64,000 nt of DNA from Marivita sp046592965 (GCF_046592965.1 NZ_JBISBV010000007.1:91074-155073), one strand, 5' to 3'; shown: positions 35,468 through 44,702, numbered from the stretch's first letter. Notes: generated from the sequence alone by a model not told the origin. Numbers and translations are program-made.

Positions 35468-35933
35468 TTGTCTTGTCTCCCGTGTCGGGCTCGTGATCGC
35501 GCCCGGTGCGATAGGTGGCGTCACCGACCAGAACCAGTATGCGATGTGCCAGCAGCCAGCTGTCACCGTTATTCACAAAGCGATCTTCGTAGCGGATGGT
35601 CATTTCATAGCAGTATTCCGCGCCGTCACGGCGCGCGGCATAGTAGTGGCGGGCATGGGTATAGGTGTCTGCTCTCACCACTCCCCCGTCCGACAGAACC
35701 GGAACCTGCCCGACGACACCGTGATGCGTGCGGTCATAAAGCCCGGCCATCATGCCCGGCACGCTCGCAAGCTCGGCCTGACCGCAAAACCGCCCACGAG
35801 GCGATTCCAGAATGCCGTCAGGTGTGAACTGCGCTGCAAAACGCGCGGCGTCGTTCCGATCTACCGCCATGCCGTAGCTTTCGGCCACAAACCGCAGTGC
35901 CACCATGTCCTGCCACGACAGCCTTTCAGTCAT
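35457..35933 (-). CDS. SnoaL/NTF2-fold protein
   Basis: 158 residues with LRFVAESYGMAVDRNDAARFAAQFTPDGILESPRGRFCGQAELASVPGMMAG, then THHGVVGQVPVLSDGGVVRADTYTHARHYY and CYEMTIRYEDRFVNNGDSWLLAHRILV. This is the cone-shaped SnoaL_4 fold. It overlaps the epimerase gene (ATGA) and the next SDR. It is the fourth such protein of the island, each adjacent to a dehydrogenase. Function unknown; ketosteroid-isomerase-like chemistry is a structural analogy only. Confidence 0.7.
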   Translation of the reverse strand: MTERLSWQDMVALRFVAESYGMAVDRNDAARFAAQFTPDGILESPRGRFCGQAELASVPGMMAGLYDRTHHGVVGQVPVLSDGGVVRADTYTHARHYYAARRDGAEYCYEMTIRYEDRFVNNGDSWLLAHRILVLVGDATYRTGRDHEPDTGDKTNDH

Positions 35934-36841
35934 TCGGTCGGTCCGACCAGCGTGACGATCTCCTGCACCGCGCGTTGCACATCATTGCGCGAATACCCCA
36001 GCAGTGCCACCTCGTCGGCGGGCGGTTCATACGACAGCACATTGCCCCGCCCCGGCACGATAAAGGCGTCGGGCAACAGCGGATGTTCGGCATCGCGTTC
36101 CTCGACGATCCGGTCGCTGCCGACGGCGTCGAATATCATCTGGAAGAATTCGTTGAAATGCAGGTTCTGGTCGCCGATCAGATAGGCTTTGCCGGATTCG
36201 GCATTGCTCAACGCGCCGGATATCGCTTCGGTCAGGGATTTGACGGACATGTAGTTGGTGCCGCCTGCGGGTCCGTAATCGGGGATCTCGGGCCGCTCGC
36301 CCCGACCCCATGCGACAAGCGTTTCATAGCGCAGCGCAGGCAGTCCGGGGATCACCCCGACAATCGACGGCGGGTTCAGCGTCGAAACATTGAAGTCGTC
36401 ACCCGCCAAGGCCCGCGCGCCGTCATCCGCCAGCTTGCGGGCGCGCACGTAATCGTCGGTCTCGGCCAGATGCGGCATCACCTGATGGTAATAGCTGCCG
36501 ATCTGCACAACGCGTTTGACCCCGCCTTTTTTCGCACGTTCGACAAAATCGGGCACACCTTCGATTTGCATCACGCGCCAGAACTCATCCCGGTCCACGG
36601 ATTTGGGCAAATGCCGGATATCGTTGCCTGCGGCAAACACAACGGCGTCAAATTCCTTTAAGTCATCGGGTGAAAACGCCCCCTTGGAATAATCGCCGAT
36701 CAACACGGGATAACGCGCCATCGGCGTTTCAGAGAGCGCAGGCTTGCGCGCCCCCAACACCACATCATGGCCTTGGCTGCTTAACCTTGCGGCCGCATGG
36801 CCGCCGATCATTCCGGTGCCGCCTACGATCAGGATTTTCAT
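35930..36841 (-). CDS. NAD-dependent epimerase/dehydratase-type extended SDR
   Basis: 303 residues with the N-terminal Rossmann motif MKILIVGGTGMIGGHAAARLSSQGHDVVLGAR and DAVVFAAGNDIRHLP, then RVVQIGSYYHQVMP and STLNPPSIVGVIPGLP. The fold is that of extended or atypical SDRs (3beta-HSD/isomerase, isoflavone reductase). The catalytic YxxxK motif is not obvious; SYYHQ is the nearest. It heads a four-gene operon with a regulon motif 52 nt upstream. A redox or isomerisation step on a steroid ring is possible. Confidence 0.75.
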   Translation of the reverse strand: MKILIVGGTGMIGGHAAARLSSQGHDVVLGARKPALSETPMARYPVLIGDYSKGAFSPDDLKEFDAVVFAAGNDIRHLPKSVDRDEFWRVMQIEGVPDFVERAKKGGVKRVVQIGSYYHQVMPHLAETDDYVRARKLADDGARALAGDDFNVSTLNPPSIVGVIPGLPALRYETLVAWGRGERPEIPDYGPAGGTNYMSVKSLTEAISGALSNAESGKAYLIGDQNLHFNEFFQMIFDAVGSDRIVEERDAEHPLLPDAFIVPGRGNVLSYEPPADEVALLGYSRNDVQRAVQEIVTLVGPTE

Positions 36842-36893
36842 CTTTGGTCCTTTGCATTGTTCAGGATCAGACTGTGCCCGTTTTCTGCCACCG

Positions 36894-36913
36894 GCATCGT
36901 CCGGTTGGAGTAA
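36894..36913 (-). promoter_or_regulatory. Regulon motif copy upstream of the epimerase operon
   Basis: Reads TTACTCCAACCGGACGATGC toward the minus-strand operon, ending 52 nt before its start. A second copy in the opposite direction begins 5 nt further on. Confidence 0.65.
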
Positions 36914-36918
36914 GCGAC

Positions 36919-36938
36919 CTACCCCAAACAGACGATGC
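36919..36938 (+). promoter_or_regulatory. Regulon motif copy upstream of the SDR-ligase unit
   Basis: Reads CTACCCCAAACAGACGATGC toward the 36999 gene, ending 60 nt before its start. Together with 36894-36913 it forms a back-to-back pair, one copy per divergent unit, which supports directional use. Confidence 0.65.
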
Positions 36939-36998
36939 AAATAACGACGGCACGATGTTGGTATCGGCGCAAAATGGGGCACTACAGGGCTGGAAATC

Positions 36999-37763
36999 AT
37001 GAAAAGACTGGATGGGAAAGTTATCCTTGTGACCGGCGCATCGGGGTCGATCGGGCGGGCAACGGCCCTGCGTCTGGCCCAGGAAGGCGCCCGCCTCGCG
37101 CTTGCCGACAGGGCAGCGTCGTCGCCCGCTGCGCTGGCCGCGGACATTGCCAAAACCGGCGCTCGGGAACCATCGGTCTTTCACTATGACGCCACAGATG
37201 GTGCTTCCTGTCGCGCACTGGTTGCGGACGCGGCGGCGTCCTTCGGACAGCTTGACGGCGTCTGCAACATTGCCGGCGCCTATGCAAAGACCCGCGCCAC
37301 CGATGTCAGCGATGCCGATTGGGCCCAGCTGTTTCAGGTCAACCTCAACAGCACGTTTACCATCACCAGAGATGCGATCCCGCATCTGGAAAAGACCGGC
37401 GGAAGCGTGGCGAGCACCTCATCGCTGGCGGCACTGAACGGGCTTGCCTATGCCACCGCCTATGCGTCGGCGAAAGCGGGGCTGATCACCATGACCAAAT
37501 CGCTTGCCGCCGAATACGCGACCGCCGGGATCCGGTTCAACGCCATCTGTCCGGGCGGCATCCGCTCTGAAATGAGCGCCATTCCCGCCGTTCCCGACGC
37601 CGATCCCGATCTGATCATTCGCCGCTCCAAACTCAAGGGTTTCGCAGACGGGCTTGGCGAACCCAAAGACATCGCCGCCGGTTTTGCCTACCTGCTGTCG
37701 GACGATGCACGCTTTGTGTCGGGTGCGGTTCTGGTCATCGACGGGGCGCAGGGCCTGATCTAA
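36999..37763 (+). CDS. Short-chain dehydrogenase/reductase
   Basis: 254 residues with TGASGSIGRATALRLAQEGARLALADR (~12), the modified NIAGAYAKTRA (NNAG reads NIAG), Ser in ASTSSLAALNGLA and YASAKAGLITMTKSLAAEY (~150). Catalytic residues are intact. The segment PGGIRSEMSAIPAVPDADPD is unusual. It lies 50 nt before an acyl-CoA ligase, so the pair may activate and oxidise a steroid acid. Confidence 0.82.
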   Translation: MKRLDGKVILVTGASGSIGRATALRLAQEGARLALADRAASSPAALAADIAKTGAREPSVFHYDATDGASCRALVADAAASFGQLDGVCNIAGAYAKTRATDVSDADWAQLFQVNLNSTFTITRDAIPHLEKTGGSVASTSSLAALNGLAYATAYASAKAGLITMTKSLAAEYATAGIRFNAICPGGIRSEMSAIPAVPDADPDLIIRRSKLKGFADGLGEPKDIAAGFAYLLSDDARFVSGAVLVIDGAQGLI

Positions 37764-37813
37764 CACGCGGCCAGAAACACCGAAGACACGGCGCCAGCAA
37801 CACCGGGGAACAT

Positions 37814-39349
37814 ATGGAATATCTATCGCAAATCATTGGCCGCAACGCCAGAATGCGCCCGGAGCGCGTGGCAATCATTGCCGGGTCCGAAAGCCTGACA
37901 TATCGCGATTTTGCGGTTCGCACTGCGCAGCTTGCGCATGTGCTGGCGGCACGCGGGATCGGGCGCGGCGACAGGGTCGGCCTGTATCTGCCAAGCACAC
38001 CGATGATGGCAATCGCCTTTTGGGCCTGCCAGCGGCTGGGGGCGGTTCCCGCCCCGATCAGCGCCATGTTCCGCCATGCCGAAATGCGCCGCATTGTTGA
38101 AAGTGCCGGGATGACGGCGCTGATCGCCGATACGACCACGTGGCCCTATTTTGCCGAAATCCGCGATGAATTTCCCGCGCTCACGACATGTCTGAGCGCC
38201 GGCACCGATGAGCCCGACGGGTTGACCGCCCTGATGGCCGCCGCGCCGGAAGACTTTGAAGATGTGGTTTGGGACCCCGATGACATCGCTTGCCTGTTCT
38301 TCAGTTCGGGCACCACAGGGCAACCCAAAGGGATCGCCCAGACGCATTTCAGCATCCTGTCCAGTCTGCGCGACATGATGGTGTCGCACCGCAACCGGTT
38401 CGCGCAAGAAGTCTATGTCTGCGCCGTGCCGCTATTCACCAATTTCGGGCTCAATGTCACGCTGAACCTGTGCCTTTACGGCGCCGGAACGATTGTACTG
38501 CACGAACGCTGGGACACCGGGCGCGTGCTGGCCGATATCGCCCGTTACAAAGCCACCTACTTTGGCGGCACGCCGACAATGTATGTCTACATCGTCAACG
38601 AGGCTGATGAAAACCAACACGACCTCACCTCGCTTCGTATCTGCACCACCGGTGGCGCGCCGGTGCCCCAGCCTGTGATCGAGCGGTTCGAGGCCATCAG
38701 CGGTGCAAGCGTGACACAGGTTTACGGCTCGACCGAAACTTGTGGGCAGAACGTCATGGAACCCACTCTTGGCTTGCGCAAGAAAGGGTCGGCCGGGGTG
38801 CCTGTGGGCAGTTCGCGCATCTCGATTTTGGACGATGATGACGCCCCCCTGCCCCACGGCGAGATTGGCGAAATCATCATCGGCGGCGATTGCATCGCAA
38901 AGGGATACTGGAACGACGCAGCCGCCACCGCCGAGGCGTTTACCCCCGACGGTTGGCGGTCCGGTGATCTGGGATATCTGGATGAGGACGGCTATCTGTT
39001 CATCGTTGACCGCAAGAAGGATGTCATCATCGCCGGCGGCCACAATATCTATCCGCTGGAAATCGAAACGCTGCTGTACCGTCACCCCTCCGTTGCGATG
39101 TGCGCGGTGGTCGGTGCGCCGGACGCAAGGAAAGGCGAGGTGCCTGTCGCGGTGATCGTGCTGGGCAAGTCCAAGAGCGCGACAGCAGACGATCTGAACA
39201 CATGGTGCCGCGACCAGTTGGCCGCGTACAAGGTGCCACGCCGGTTCGAATTCATCACCGACATGCCGGTCGAGGCCGCCAAGATCCGCAAACGCGATCT
39301 GGTTGCCGCGCTGAAAGACGGATCATTGGACAAATATCGCAAAAGCTGA
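37814..39349 (+). CDS. Acyl-CoA synthetase (class I adenylate-forming)
   Basis: 511 residues: AMP motif FFSSGTTGQPKGIAQTH at ~162-178, QVYGSTETCGQNV, GWRSGDLGYLDEDGYLFIVDRKKDVIIAGGHNIYPLEIE, and C-terminal EAAKIRKRDLVA where the catalytic Lys lies. It is distinct from the FadD3-like protein. As a second ligase in a steroid island it could activate the side chain of a bile acid or another steroid carboxylate, as FadD17/FadD19/StdA-type enzymes do; which one cannot be decided. It ends 8 nt from the convergent SDR. Confidence 0.83.
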   Translation: MEYLSQIIGRNARMRPERVAIIAGSESLTYRDFAVRTAQLAHVLAARGIGRGDRVGLYLPSTPMMAIAFWACQRLGAVPAPISAMFRHAEMRRIVESAGMTALIADTTTWPYFAEIRDEFPALTTCLSAGTDEPDGLTALMAAAPEDFEDVVWDPDDIACLFFSSGTTGQPKGIAQTHFSILSSLRDMMVSHRNRFAQEVYVCAVPLFTNFGLNVTLNLCLYGAGTIVLHERWDTGRVLADIARYKATYFGGTPTMYVYIVNEADENQHDLTSLRICTTGGAPVPQPVIERFEAISGASVTQVYGSTETCGQNVMEPTLGLRKKGSAGVPVGSSRISILDDDDAPLPHGEIGEIIIGGDCIAKGYWNDAAATAEAFTPDGWRSGDLGYLDEDGYLFIVDRKKDVIIAGGHNIYPLEIETLLYRHPSVAMCAVVGAPDARKGEVPVAVIVLGKSKSATADDLNTWCRDQLAAYKVPRRFEFITDMPVEAAKIRKRDLVAALKDGSLDKYRKS

Positions 39350-39357
39350 CCGTCAGG

Positions 39358-40155
39358 TCAGGCTTTGGTGGGGATGCTCTTGTCGACATCCCCGGCCGCC
39401 CCGTAAGCCGCCCAGCCCCCATCCACCGGCAGCACTGTGCCGGTGACATAGCTTGCCCAGTCCGATAGCAGGAACGCAGCTGCATTTGCCATCTCTTCGG
39501 ATTCGGCAAAGCGGCCCAAAGGGGTGCGCCGTTCGATCAGCCCCGGATCGAACACGCCCCGATCCAGCAAATCGCGCACTAGGGGTGTCTTTGTATAGCC
39601 CGGCGCGATGCAGTTGACCCGCACGCCGGACGAGCCCCATTCGCACGCCAGCGTCTTGGTCAGATGGATCACGCCAGCCTTGGCCACACCGTAAGCCGAA
39701 CGCCCCGGAAAGGCCCCCAGCCCGACGATGGACGACACGTTCACGATCGAGCCGGTGCGGTTTTCCAGCATGATGGCGCCAGCGGCGCGGCAGATCAGGT
39801 ACGTGCCTTTCAGGTTTACATCCACGACATGCTGCCACCTGTCGGGATCCTGCAAATGCACCGGCATCAGGTCGTCGCCTATTCCGGCGGCGTTGAACAC
39901 CATATCAAGCCCACCCATCGCGTCGCGGGCGTCCTGCACCATACGGTCGGCGTCGCCGGTATCTGCGACGTTGCCCGTCACGAACCCCTTGGCCACACCT
40001 GTCGCAACAGCCTCTGCGGCGGCGGTCCCATCAATGTCGGCAAGCACCACCTGTGCGCCAAGCGCCGACAGCTTTTGCGCCGTCGCAGCGCCGATACCGC
40101 TTGCGCCGCCGGTGACAAGCGCACGACCGCCCTGCAATGACAACGTCTCAGGCAT
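39358..40155 (-). CDS. Short-chain dehydrogenase/reductase
   Basis: 265 residues with TGGASGIGAATAQKLSALGAQVVLADIDG (~15), FNAAGIGDDLMP, Ser in NVSSIVGLGAFPG and YGVAKAGVIHLTKTLACEWGSSGVRVNCIAPGYTKTP (~155). Catalytic set complete. MPETLSLQG at 40155 is the preferred start; it overlaps the previous gene by 8 nt. It is the last gene of the Liv2 operon, so transport and a first oxidation may be co-regulated. Confidence 0.83.
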   Translation of the reverse strand: MPETLSLQGGRALVTGGASGIGAATAQKLSALGAQVVLADIDGTAAAEAVATGVAKGFVTGNVADTGDADRMVQDARDAMGGLDMVFNAAGIGDDLMPVHLQDPDRWQHVVDVNLKGTYLICRAAGAIMLENRTGSIVNVSSIVGLGAFPGRSAYGVAKAGVIHLTKTLACEWGSSGVRVNCIAPGYTKTPLVRDLLDRGVFDPGLIERRTPLGRFAESEEMANAAAFLLSDWASYVTGTVLPVDGGWAAYGAAGDVDKSIPTKA

Positions 40156-40903
40156 CGGGATCCCCGTCATCCTGCGCACCCTTTTTGAAATGGTAATCCG
40201 GCGTCCACTCTTCCTGCGGACGCAAATGCAGATCAAGATAAGCGCGCGCAATGTCGTCGTGATCATAGGGCGTTCCGGCCTGCATCGTGCCGTGGATCGC
40301 GATTGTGGTCGCTTGCACCCCGTGCGGCTGAAGTTCCTTAAACAGCGAATGCCCCATACTGCGCAGCGCCGCCTTGCCCAGTGACGTGACACCCCATTCG
40401 ATCCACGGTTCGAATGCCAGAACCCCGCCGGTCAGAAGGATCGACCCCTTGCCCTGCGCAATCATGTCCGGCGCTACGCGGGACGCGGCGTGATGCGCCC
40501 CGGCGACATTGGTGCGGAACGTGTCAACCAGATAGGCGGGATCCGCGGTTGCACCGCGCGCGTCCCATCCGGCGGCATCGCCATATTGCGCCTGCGCCAG
40601 CCCCGACGGTGTGACGAACCGCGCTGGTTCGATGATGGCGGCGTTGTAGATCAAGACTTCGGCCCGACCAAAGCGGTCTGCAATGGCGCCGTAGACGCGA
40701 TCCATAATTTCCGGCTTGCCAGCGTCACCTACAAAACCCGCGACATCCAGCCCCTCGGCCCGCATGTCGCGTTCATGCGCCAGCACCGCATCGCGCCGCC
40801 GCCCGACAAAGGCCACCGAAAATCCGGCGTTGGCAAAGGCACGCACCAAGGCCTGACCCAGCCCCGGCCCGATGCCGATAACGATCGCCGCAGGCCGGGT
40901 CAT
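40148..40903 (-). CDS. SDR-like protein without the catalytic Tyr
   Basis: 251 residues. The Rossmann motif is IGIGPGLGQALVRAFANAGFSVAFVGRR. At the catalytic helix the usual YxxxK reads T173-S-L-G-K177 (GVTSLGKAALRS), so the general-acid Tyr is Thr; the catalytic Ser position also looks changed (ILLTGGVLA). A C-terminal extension RPQEEWTPDYHFKKG is present. A Tyr-less SDR subgroup of this form is widespread in proteobacteria and may not be a redox enzyme. ATGA overlap with the permease gene upstream shows it is part of the Liv2 operon. Confidence 0.78.
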   Translation of the reverse strand: MTRPAAIVIGIGPGLGQALVRAFANAGFSVAFVGRRRDAVLAHERDMRAEGLDVAGFVGDAGKPEIMDRVYGAIADRFGRAEVLIYNAAIIEPARFVTPSGLAQAQYGDAAGWDARGATADPAYLVDTFRTNVAGAHHAASRVAPDMIAQGKGSILLTGGVLAFEPWIEWGVTSLGKAALRSMGHSLFKELQPHGVQATTIAIHGTMQAGTPYDHDDIARAYLDLHLRPQEEWTPDYHFKKGAQDDGDPDA

Positions 40904-42834
40904 TCGCCCGGTTCCACCGCCTTGTCAGGCAGGGCCGCGCTATTTTCGCGGCGGGCTTTGCGGTTGGCCAGATATTCTTCCAACGTGCCGACGATGCCCT
41001 TGCGCAGAAACAGCACGCTGAGCACAAAGATCGACCCTTGAATCACCACCACCCAGGCGCCAAAGGTCGCCAGCTTGGTTTGCAGTGTCACGACCACGGC
41101 AGCCCCGACAATCGGGCCAAGCAAGGTGCCCACACCGCCGATCAACGTCATCAGCAACGCATCGGCCGAGGTCATGAAGAACACGTCCATGAGCGACGCG
41201 ATCTGAAACACAATCGCCTTCATGCCCCCCGCCAGCCCGGCCAGCATGGCCGACAGCGTAAAGGCGATCAGCTTGAACCGGTTGGTGGAATAGCCAAGCG
41301 AGATAGACCGGTCTTCGTTTTCGCGGATGGACTTGAGCACCTGCCCGAACGGCGAATGGATGATCCGGTAGATCAGCGCAAAGGCCCCCATGAACACGGC
41401 CAATGTCACAAAGTACATATTCATCGAATCCGACAGATCGATCAGGCCGAACAGCATGCCGCGCGGCACAGACTGGATACCGTCCTCGCCATGGGTCCAA
41501 CTGGCCTGAAGCGCATAGAAATAGATGATTTGCGCCAGAGCCAGCGTGATCATCGCAAAATAAAGCCCCTGTCTGCGGATCGCCAGCCAGCCGAACAAGG
41601 CACCGATCGCAGTCGCCGCAGCGACACCGGCCAGCACACAAAGCTCGGGCGGCCATCCAAGCACCGACGCGCTATGCGCCGCGACATAGGACGAGGTTCC
41701 ATAGAACGCGGCATGGCCGAACGCCAGCAGGCCGACATAGCCGAATATCAGGTTATACGCCATTGCGAACAGGGCAAAGATCAGGATCTTCATGGCAAAG
41801 ATCGGGAACAGCGTGAACGGCAGCGCGAGGCCGATTGCCAACAAGATACCGAACCAAAGCTTGCCGTTTTCCAGAATGCTGCCGGCGCGGCCAGACGATA
41901 CGTCAGCGGTTGAATGCACCGTCGTTTCCCGCCCGAACAGGCCAGCGGGACGCAGCACAAGAACAATGACCATGATGACAAAAACCACCGTGGTCGATGC
42001 CTGCGGATAGAACACCTTGGTCAGACCCTCGGCCAGACCCATCATCAACCCGCTCAGAATGGCCCCCGAAATCGACCCCATCCCGCCGATGACAACGACG
42101 GCAAAGATGGTGATGATGATCGACTGCCCCATCTGGGGACCGACCTGATAGATCGGCGCGGCCATGACACCGGCCATACCGGCCAGGCCAACGCCAAAGG
42201 CATAGGTCAGCATCAACATGCGCGGCACGTTGACGCCAAAGGCGCGGACCAGATCGGGGTTCTCGGTGGCGGCGCGCAGGTATGACCCAAGCTTCGTCCG
42301 CTCGATCAGATACCAGGTTCCGAAACACACGGTGAGCGCCAGAACGATCACCCAGGCCCGATAGATCGGAAGGAACATGAACCCAAGATTGAGACCGCCC
42401 TGCAGCGCTGCGGGTACGTCATACCGCTGTCCGGCAGCGCCATACATGACGTTGAACATGCCTTCGATGAACATCGCAAGACCAACGGTCAGCAAGAGCC
42501 CGTAGGCGTGATCAAGGTTATAGACCCGCCGGATGAAAAGACGCTCCATCAACGCACCGATCAGACCAACACCAATCGGCACGATGATCAGCGCGCCCCA
42601 GTAGCCGATGGACGGCAGCCCCCAACCGGGGAACAGCTCGGGCAGGTTCATCAGATACCAAGCACCGAAAGCCCCCAGCATATATTGTGCGCCGTGCACA
42701 AAGTTACCGATGCGCAACATGCCAAAGATGATTGCGACACCAAGGCTCATCATCGCATAGAAGGATCCGTTGATCAGACCGACCAGCAGTTGGCCGAACA
42801 GAAGCGACAGCGGTATACCGAATATTTCGGGCAT
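40900..42834 (-). CDS. LivH-LivM fusion: double ABC permease, system 2
   Basis: 644 residues. Residues ~1-295 are LivH-like (LINGSFYAMMSLGVAIIFGMLRIGNFVHGAQYMLGAFGAW, then LRAATENPDLVRAFGVNVPRMLMLTYAFGVGLAGMAGVMAAP). Residues ~330-644 are LivM-like (AMAYNLIFGYVGLLAFGHAAFYGTSSYVAAHSA, LKSIRENEDRSISLGYSTNRFKLIAFTLSAMLAGLAGGMKAIVF). Both halves keep their coupling loops, so one polypeptide should form the whole pore. System 1 instead fuses LivM with LivG. It is followed by the Tyr-less SDR with an ATGA overlap. Confidence 0.9.
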   Translation of the reverse strand: MPEIFGIPLSLLFGQLLVGLINGSFYAMMSLGVAIIFGMLRIGNFVHGAQYMLGAFGAWYLMNLPELFPGWGLPSIGYWGALIIVPIGVGLIGALMERLFIRRVYNLDHAYGLLLTVGLAMFIEGMFNVMYGAAGQRYDVPAALQGGLNLGFMFLPIYRAWVIVLALTVCFGTWYLIERTKLGSYLRAATENPDLVRAFGVNVPRMLMLTYAFGVGLAGMAGVMAAPIYQVGPQMGQSIIITIFAVVVIGGMGSISGAILSGLMMGLAEGLTKVFYPQASTTVVFVIMVIVLVLRPAGLFGRETTVHSTADVSSGRAGSILENGKLWFGILLAIGLALPFTLFPIFAMKILIFALFAMAYNLIFGYVGLLAFGHAAFYGTSSYVAAHSASVLGWPPELCVLAGVAAATAIGALFGWLAIRRQGLYFAMITLALAQIIYFYALQASWTHGEDGIQSVPRGMLFGLIDLSDSMNMYFVTLAVFMGAFALIYRIIHSPFGQVLKSIRENEDRSISLGYSTNRFKLIAFTLSAMLAGLAGGMKAIVFQIASLMDVFFMTSADALLMTLIGGVGTLLGPIVGAAVVVTLQTKLATFGAWVVVIQGSIFVLSVLFLRKGIVGTLEEYLANRKARRENSAALPDKAVEPGE

Positions 42835-42837
42835 GGA

Positions 42838-43548
42838 TCAGACTCCCAGATGCGCTTGGATTTTGGATTGTTCGGCGTCGAGATTGGCCCGGTCGATCAC
42901 ATCAACAACGCGTCCGTGTTCGACGATGCAGAACCGGTCGGCCAGCTTTGCGGCGAACCGGAAGTTCTGTTCGACAAGCAGGATCGTGTAACCTCGTTCC
43001 TTCAACGCAGAGATCACCGTGCCGATCTGTTTGATGATCACGGGGGCGAGCCCTTCTGTCGGTTCGTCCAGCAACAACGTGCGCGCGCCGGTGCGCAGGA
43101 TACGCCCGATCGCCAGCATCTGCTGTTCACCGCCCGACAGTTTGGTGCCCTGACTGGTCCAGCGCCGTTCGAGATTTGGAAACAGGTCCAGGATTTCCTT
43201 GCGCGACATGCCGCCCGGTGCCACGACCGGCGGCAAATCGAAGTTCTCGGCAACTGTCAGACTGGAAAATATCCCGCGCTCTTCGGGACAATAGGCAAGC
43301 CCTGCACGCGCAGCCGTTTCCGGCGGCGTGTTCGAGATGTCGCGCCCGTCGAACCGGATGGTGCCGGTCTTGCGGGGCAACAGCCCCATGATCGCACGCA
43401 AGCTTGATGTTTTTCCCGCCCCGTTGCGCCCCAGCAGCGTGACCAGCTCGCCTTTGTGGACGTCGAAATTGATGCCGTGCAGCGCCTTGCTTTCGCCGTA
43501 CCAGCCTTCGAGGTTCTTGACCTCCAGTAGCGGTGTCGTGTCAGTCAT
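42838..43548 (-). CDS. Branched-chain-type ABC transporter ATPase (LivF-like), system 2
   Basis: 236 residues with Walker A GRNGAGKTSSLRAIMG (~40), GLAYCPEERGIFSSLTVAEN, signature LSGGEQQMLAIGR, Walker B TLLLDEPTEGLAP and VEQNFRF. Start is ATG at 43548 after GGAGGGG, overlapping the LivG stop by 8 nt. Standard LivF length and order. Confidence 0.9.
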   Translation of the reverse strand: MTDTTPLLEVKNLEGWYGESKALHGINFDVHKGELVTLLGRNGAGKTSSLRAIMGLLPRKTGTIRFDGRDISNTPPETAARAGLAYCPEERGIFSSLTVAENFDLPPVVAPGGMSRKEILDLFPNLERRWTSQGTKLSGGEQQMLAIGRILRTGARTLLLDEPTEGLAPVIIKQIGTVISALKERGYTILLVEQNFRFAAKLADRFCIVEHGRVVDVIDRANLDAEQSKIQAHLGV

Positions 43549-44311
43549 CGACCCCTCCGATATATGCATCAATCACGCGGGGGTCGTGCGATACGGTGTC
43601 ATAGTCGCCCTCGGCCAATACACGGCCAGCGGCAAGAACGGTGATCGTGTCCGACAACAACGACACAACGGACAGGTTGTGTTCGACCATCAACACGGTG
43701 CGGTCGGTCGCAACCTTGCGGATCAGTTGGGCGATCAATTCAACGTCTTCGTGGCCAAGGCCCGACGTCGGTTCGTCCAGCAACAGCATCTCGGGATCGA
43801 GCGCCAGTGTTGTGGCAAACTCCAGAACCCGCTTGCGCCCGTAAGACAGCATCGTCGCAGGCTGGTCTGCATAAGAGATCAGGCCGACATCCGACAGCAG
43901 CGCGTCGGCGCGGTCATGCAAAACACGCAGCGCCTTTTCGCTTTGCCAGAACCGGTAGGACGTGCCCGTCGGGCGCTGGAGCGCGATACGCACGTTTTCG
44001 CGGACCGTCATGCGCGGATAGACCGCTGAGATCTGGAACGACCGCACGAGACCGCGCCGCGCCACCTCTTCGGGGCGCAAACGGGTGATATCCTCGCCGT
44101 TATAGCGAATGCTGCCGCTGGTCGGTTGCAGGAATTTGGTGATCAGGTTGAACATGGTCGTCTTGCCGGCACCGTTCGGGCCGATCAGCGCATGAATGGA
44201 GTTGCGCCGCACCGACAGATCGACGCCATCGACGGCGGCAAACCCGTGAAACAGTTTGCTCAGCCCCGTCGCTTCGATAATGTAGTCCGGCTGTTCCAGT
44301 GCCGTTGTCAT
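43541..44311 (-). CDS. Branched-chain-type ABC transporter ATPase (LivG-like), system 2
   Basis: 256 residues: Walker A GPNGAGKTTMFNLITKF (~45), GLVRSFQISAVYPRMTVREN, signature MLSYGRKRVLEFATTLALDP, Walker B MLLLDEPTSGL and switch His in VEHNLSVV. The order livG-livF-livHM follows the usual operon pattern apart from the fusion. It overlaps the DUF1330 gene by ATGA. Confidence 0.9.
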   Translation of the reverse strand: MTTALEQPDYIIEATGLSKLFHGFAAVDGVDLSVRRNSIHALIGPNGAGKTTMFNLITKFLQPTSGSIRYNGEDITRLRPEEVARRGLVRSFQISAVYPRMTVRENVRIALQRPTGTSYRFWQSEKALRVLHDRADALLSDVGLISYADQPATMLSYGRKRVLEFATTLALDPEMLLLDEPTSGLGHEDVELIAQLIRKVATDRTVLMVEHNLSVVSLLSDTITVLAAGRVLAEGDYDTVSHDPRVIDAYIGGVDD

Positions 44312-44628
44312 GTCGCATTTTCCTTTGCCGCGCCTGGTGCGGTGAACCAGTCCACAAGAATGCCACGCCCGCGCGAGGCCCGTTGGCGCATCGGGATTGT
44401 TGCCTGATAGGCCGGCGAATTATAAAATGCGCGCGCGGCCTCGATGCTCGGGAACTCGACCACTGAAATGGTCGGCGGCGTCCAATCGCCTTCCAGCGGC
44501 TCGGCCTCGGTGCTGTTGATCAGGAACCGTCCACCGCCCTGCGCCATCACCGGCCCCGCAACCTCGCGGTAGGCATCCCATGCGGCCCGGTCGGTGATGT
44601 CTATCTCGAAGATCATGTATCCCGGCAT
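44308..44628 (-). CDS. DUF1330-family small protein
   Basis: 106 residues with the family pattern YMIFEIDITDRAAWDAYREVAGPVMAQGGGRFLINSTEAEPLEGDW, ISVVEFPSIEAARAFYNSPAYQATIPMRQRASRGRGILVD. These are dimeric alpha/beta ferredoxin-like-barrel proteins with no settled function, often near catabolic oxidoreductases. It is inserted between the binding-protein and ATPase genes of the Liv2 operon and shares an ATGA overlap with LivG. It could be an isomerase or chaperone-like enzyme; that is speculation. Confidence 0.82.
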   Translation of the reverse strand: MPGYMIFEIDITDRAAWDAYREVAGPVMAQGGGRFLINSTEAEPLEGDWTPPTISVVEFPSIEAARAFYNSPAYQATIPMRQRASRGRGILVDWFTAPGAAKENAT

Positions 44629-44702
44629 CTGGTCTTTCCGTGCTCAGATATGACGACGGGCGGCGGGTCTGAACCGCCACCCGTGCATAGTCTCGTGTGG
44701 TT

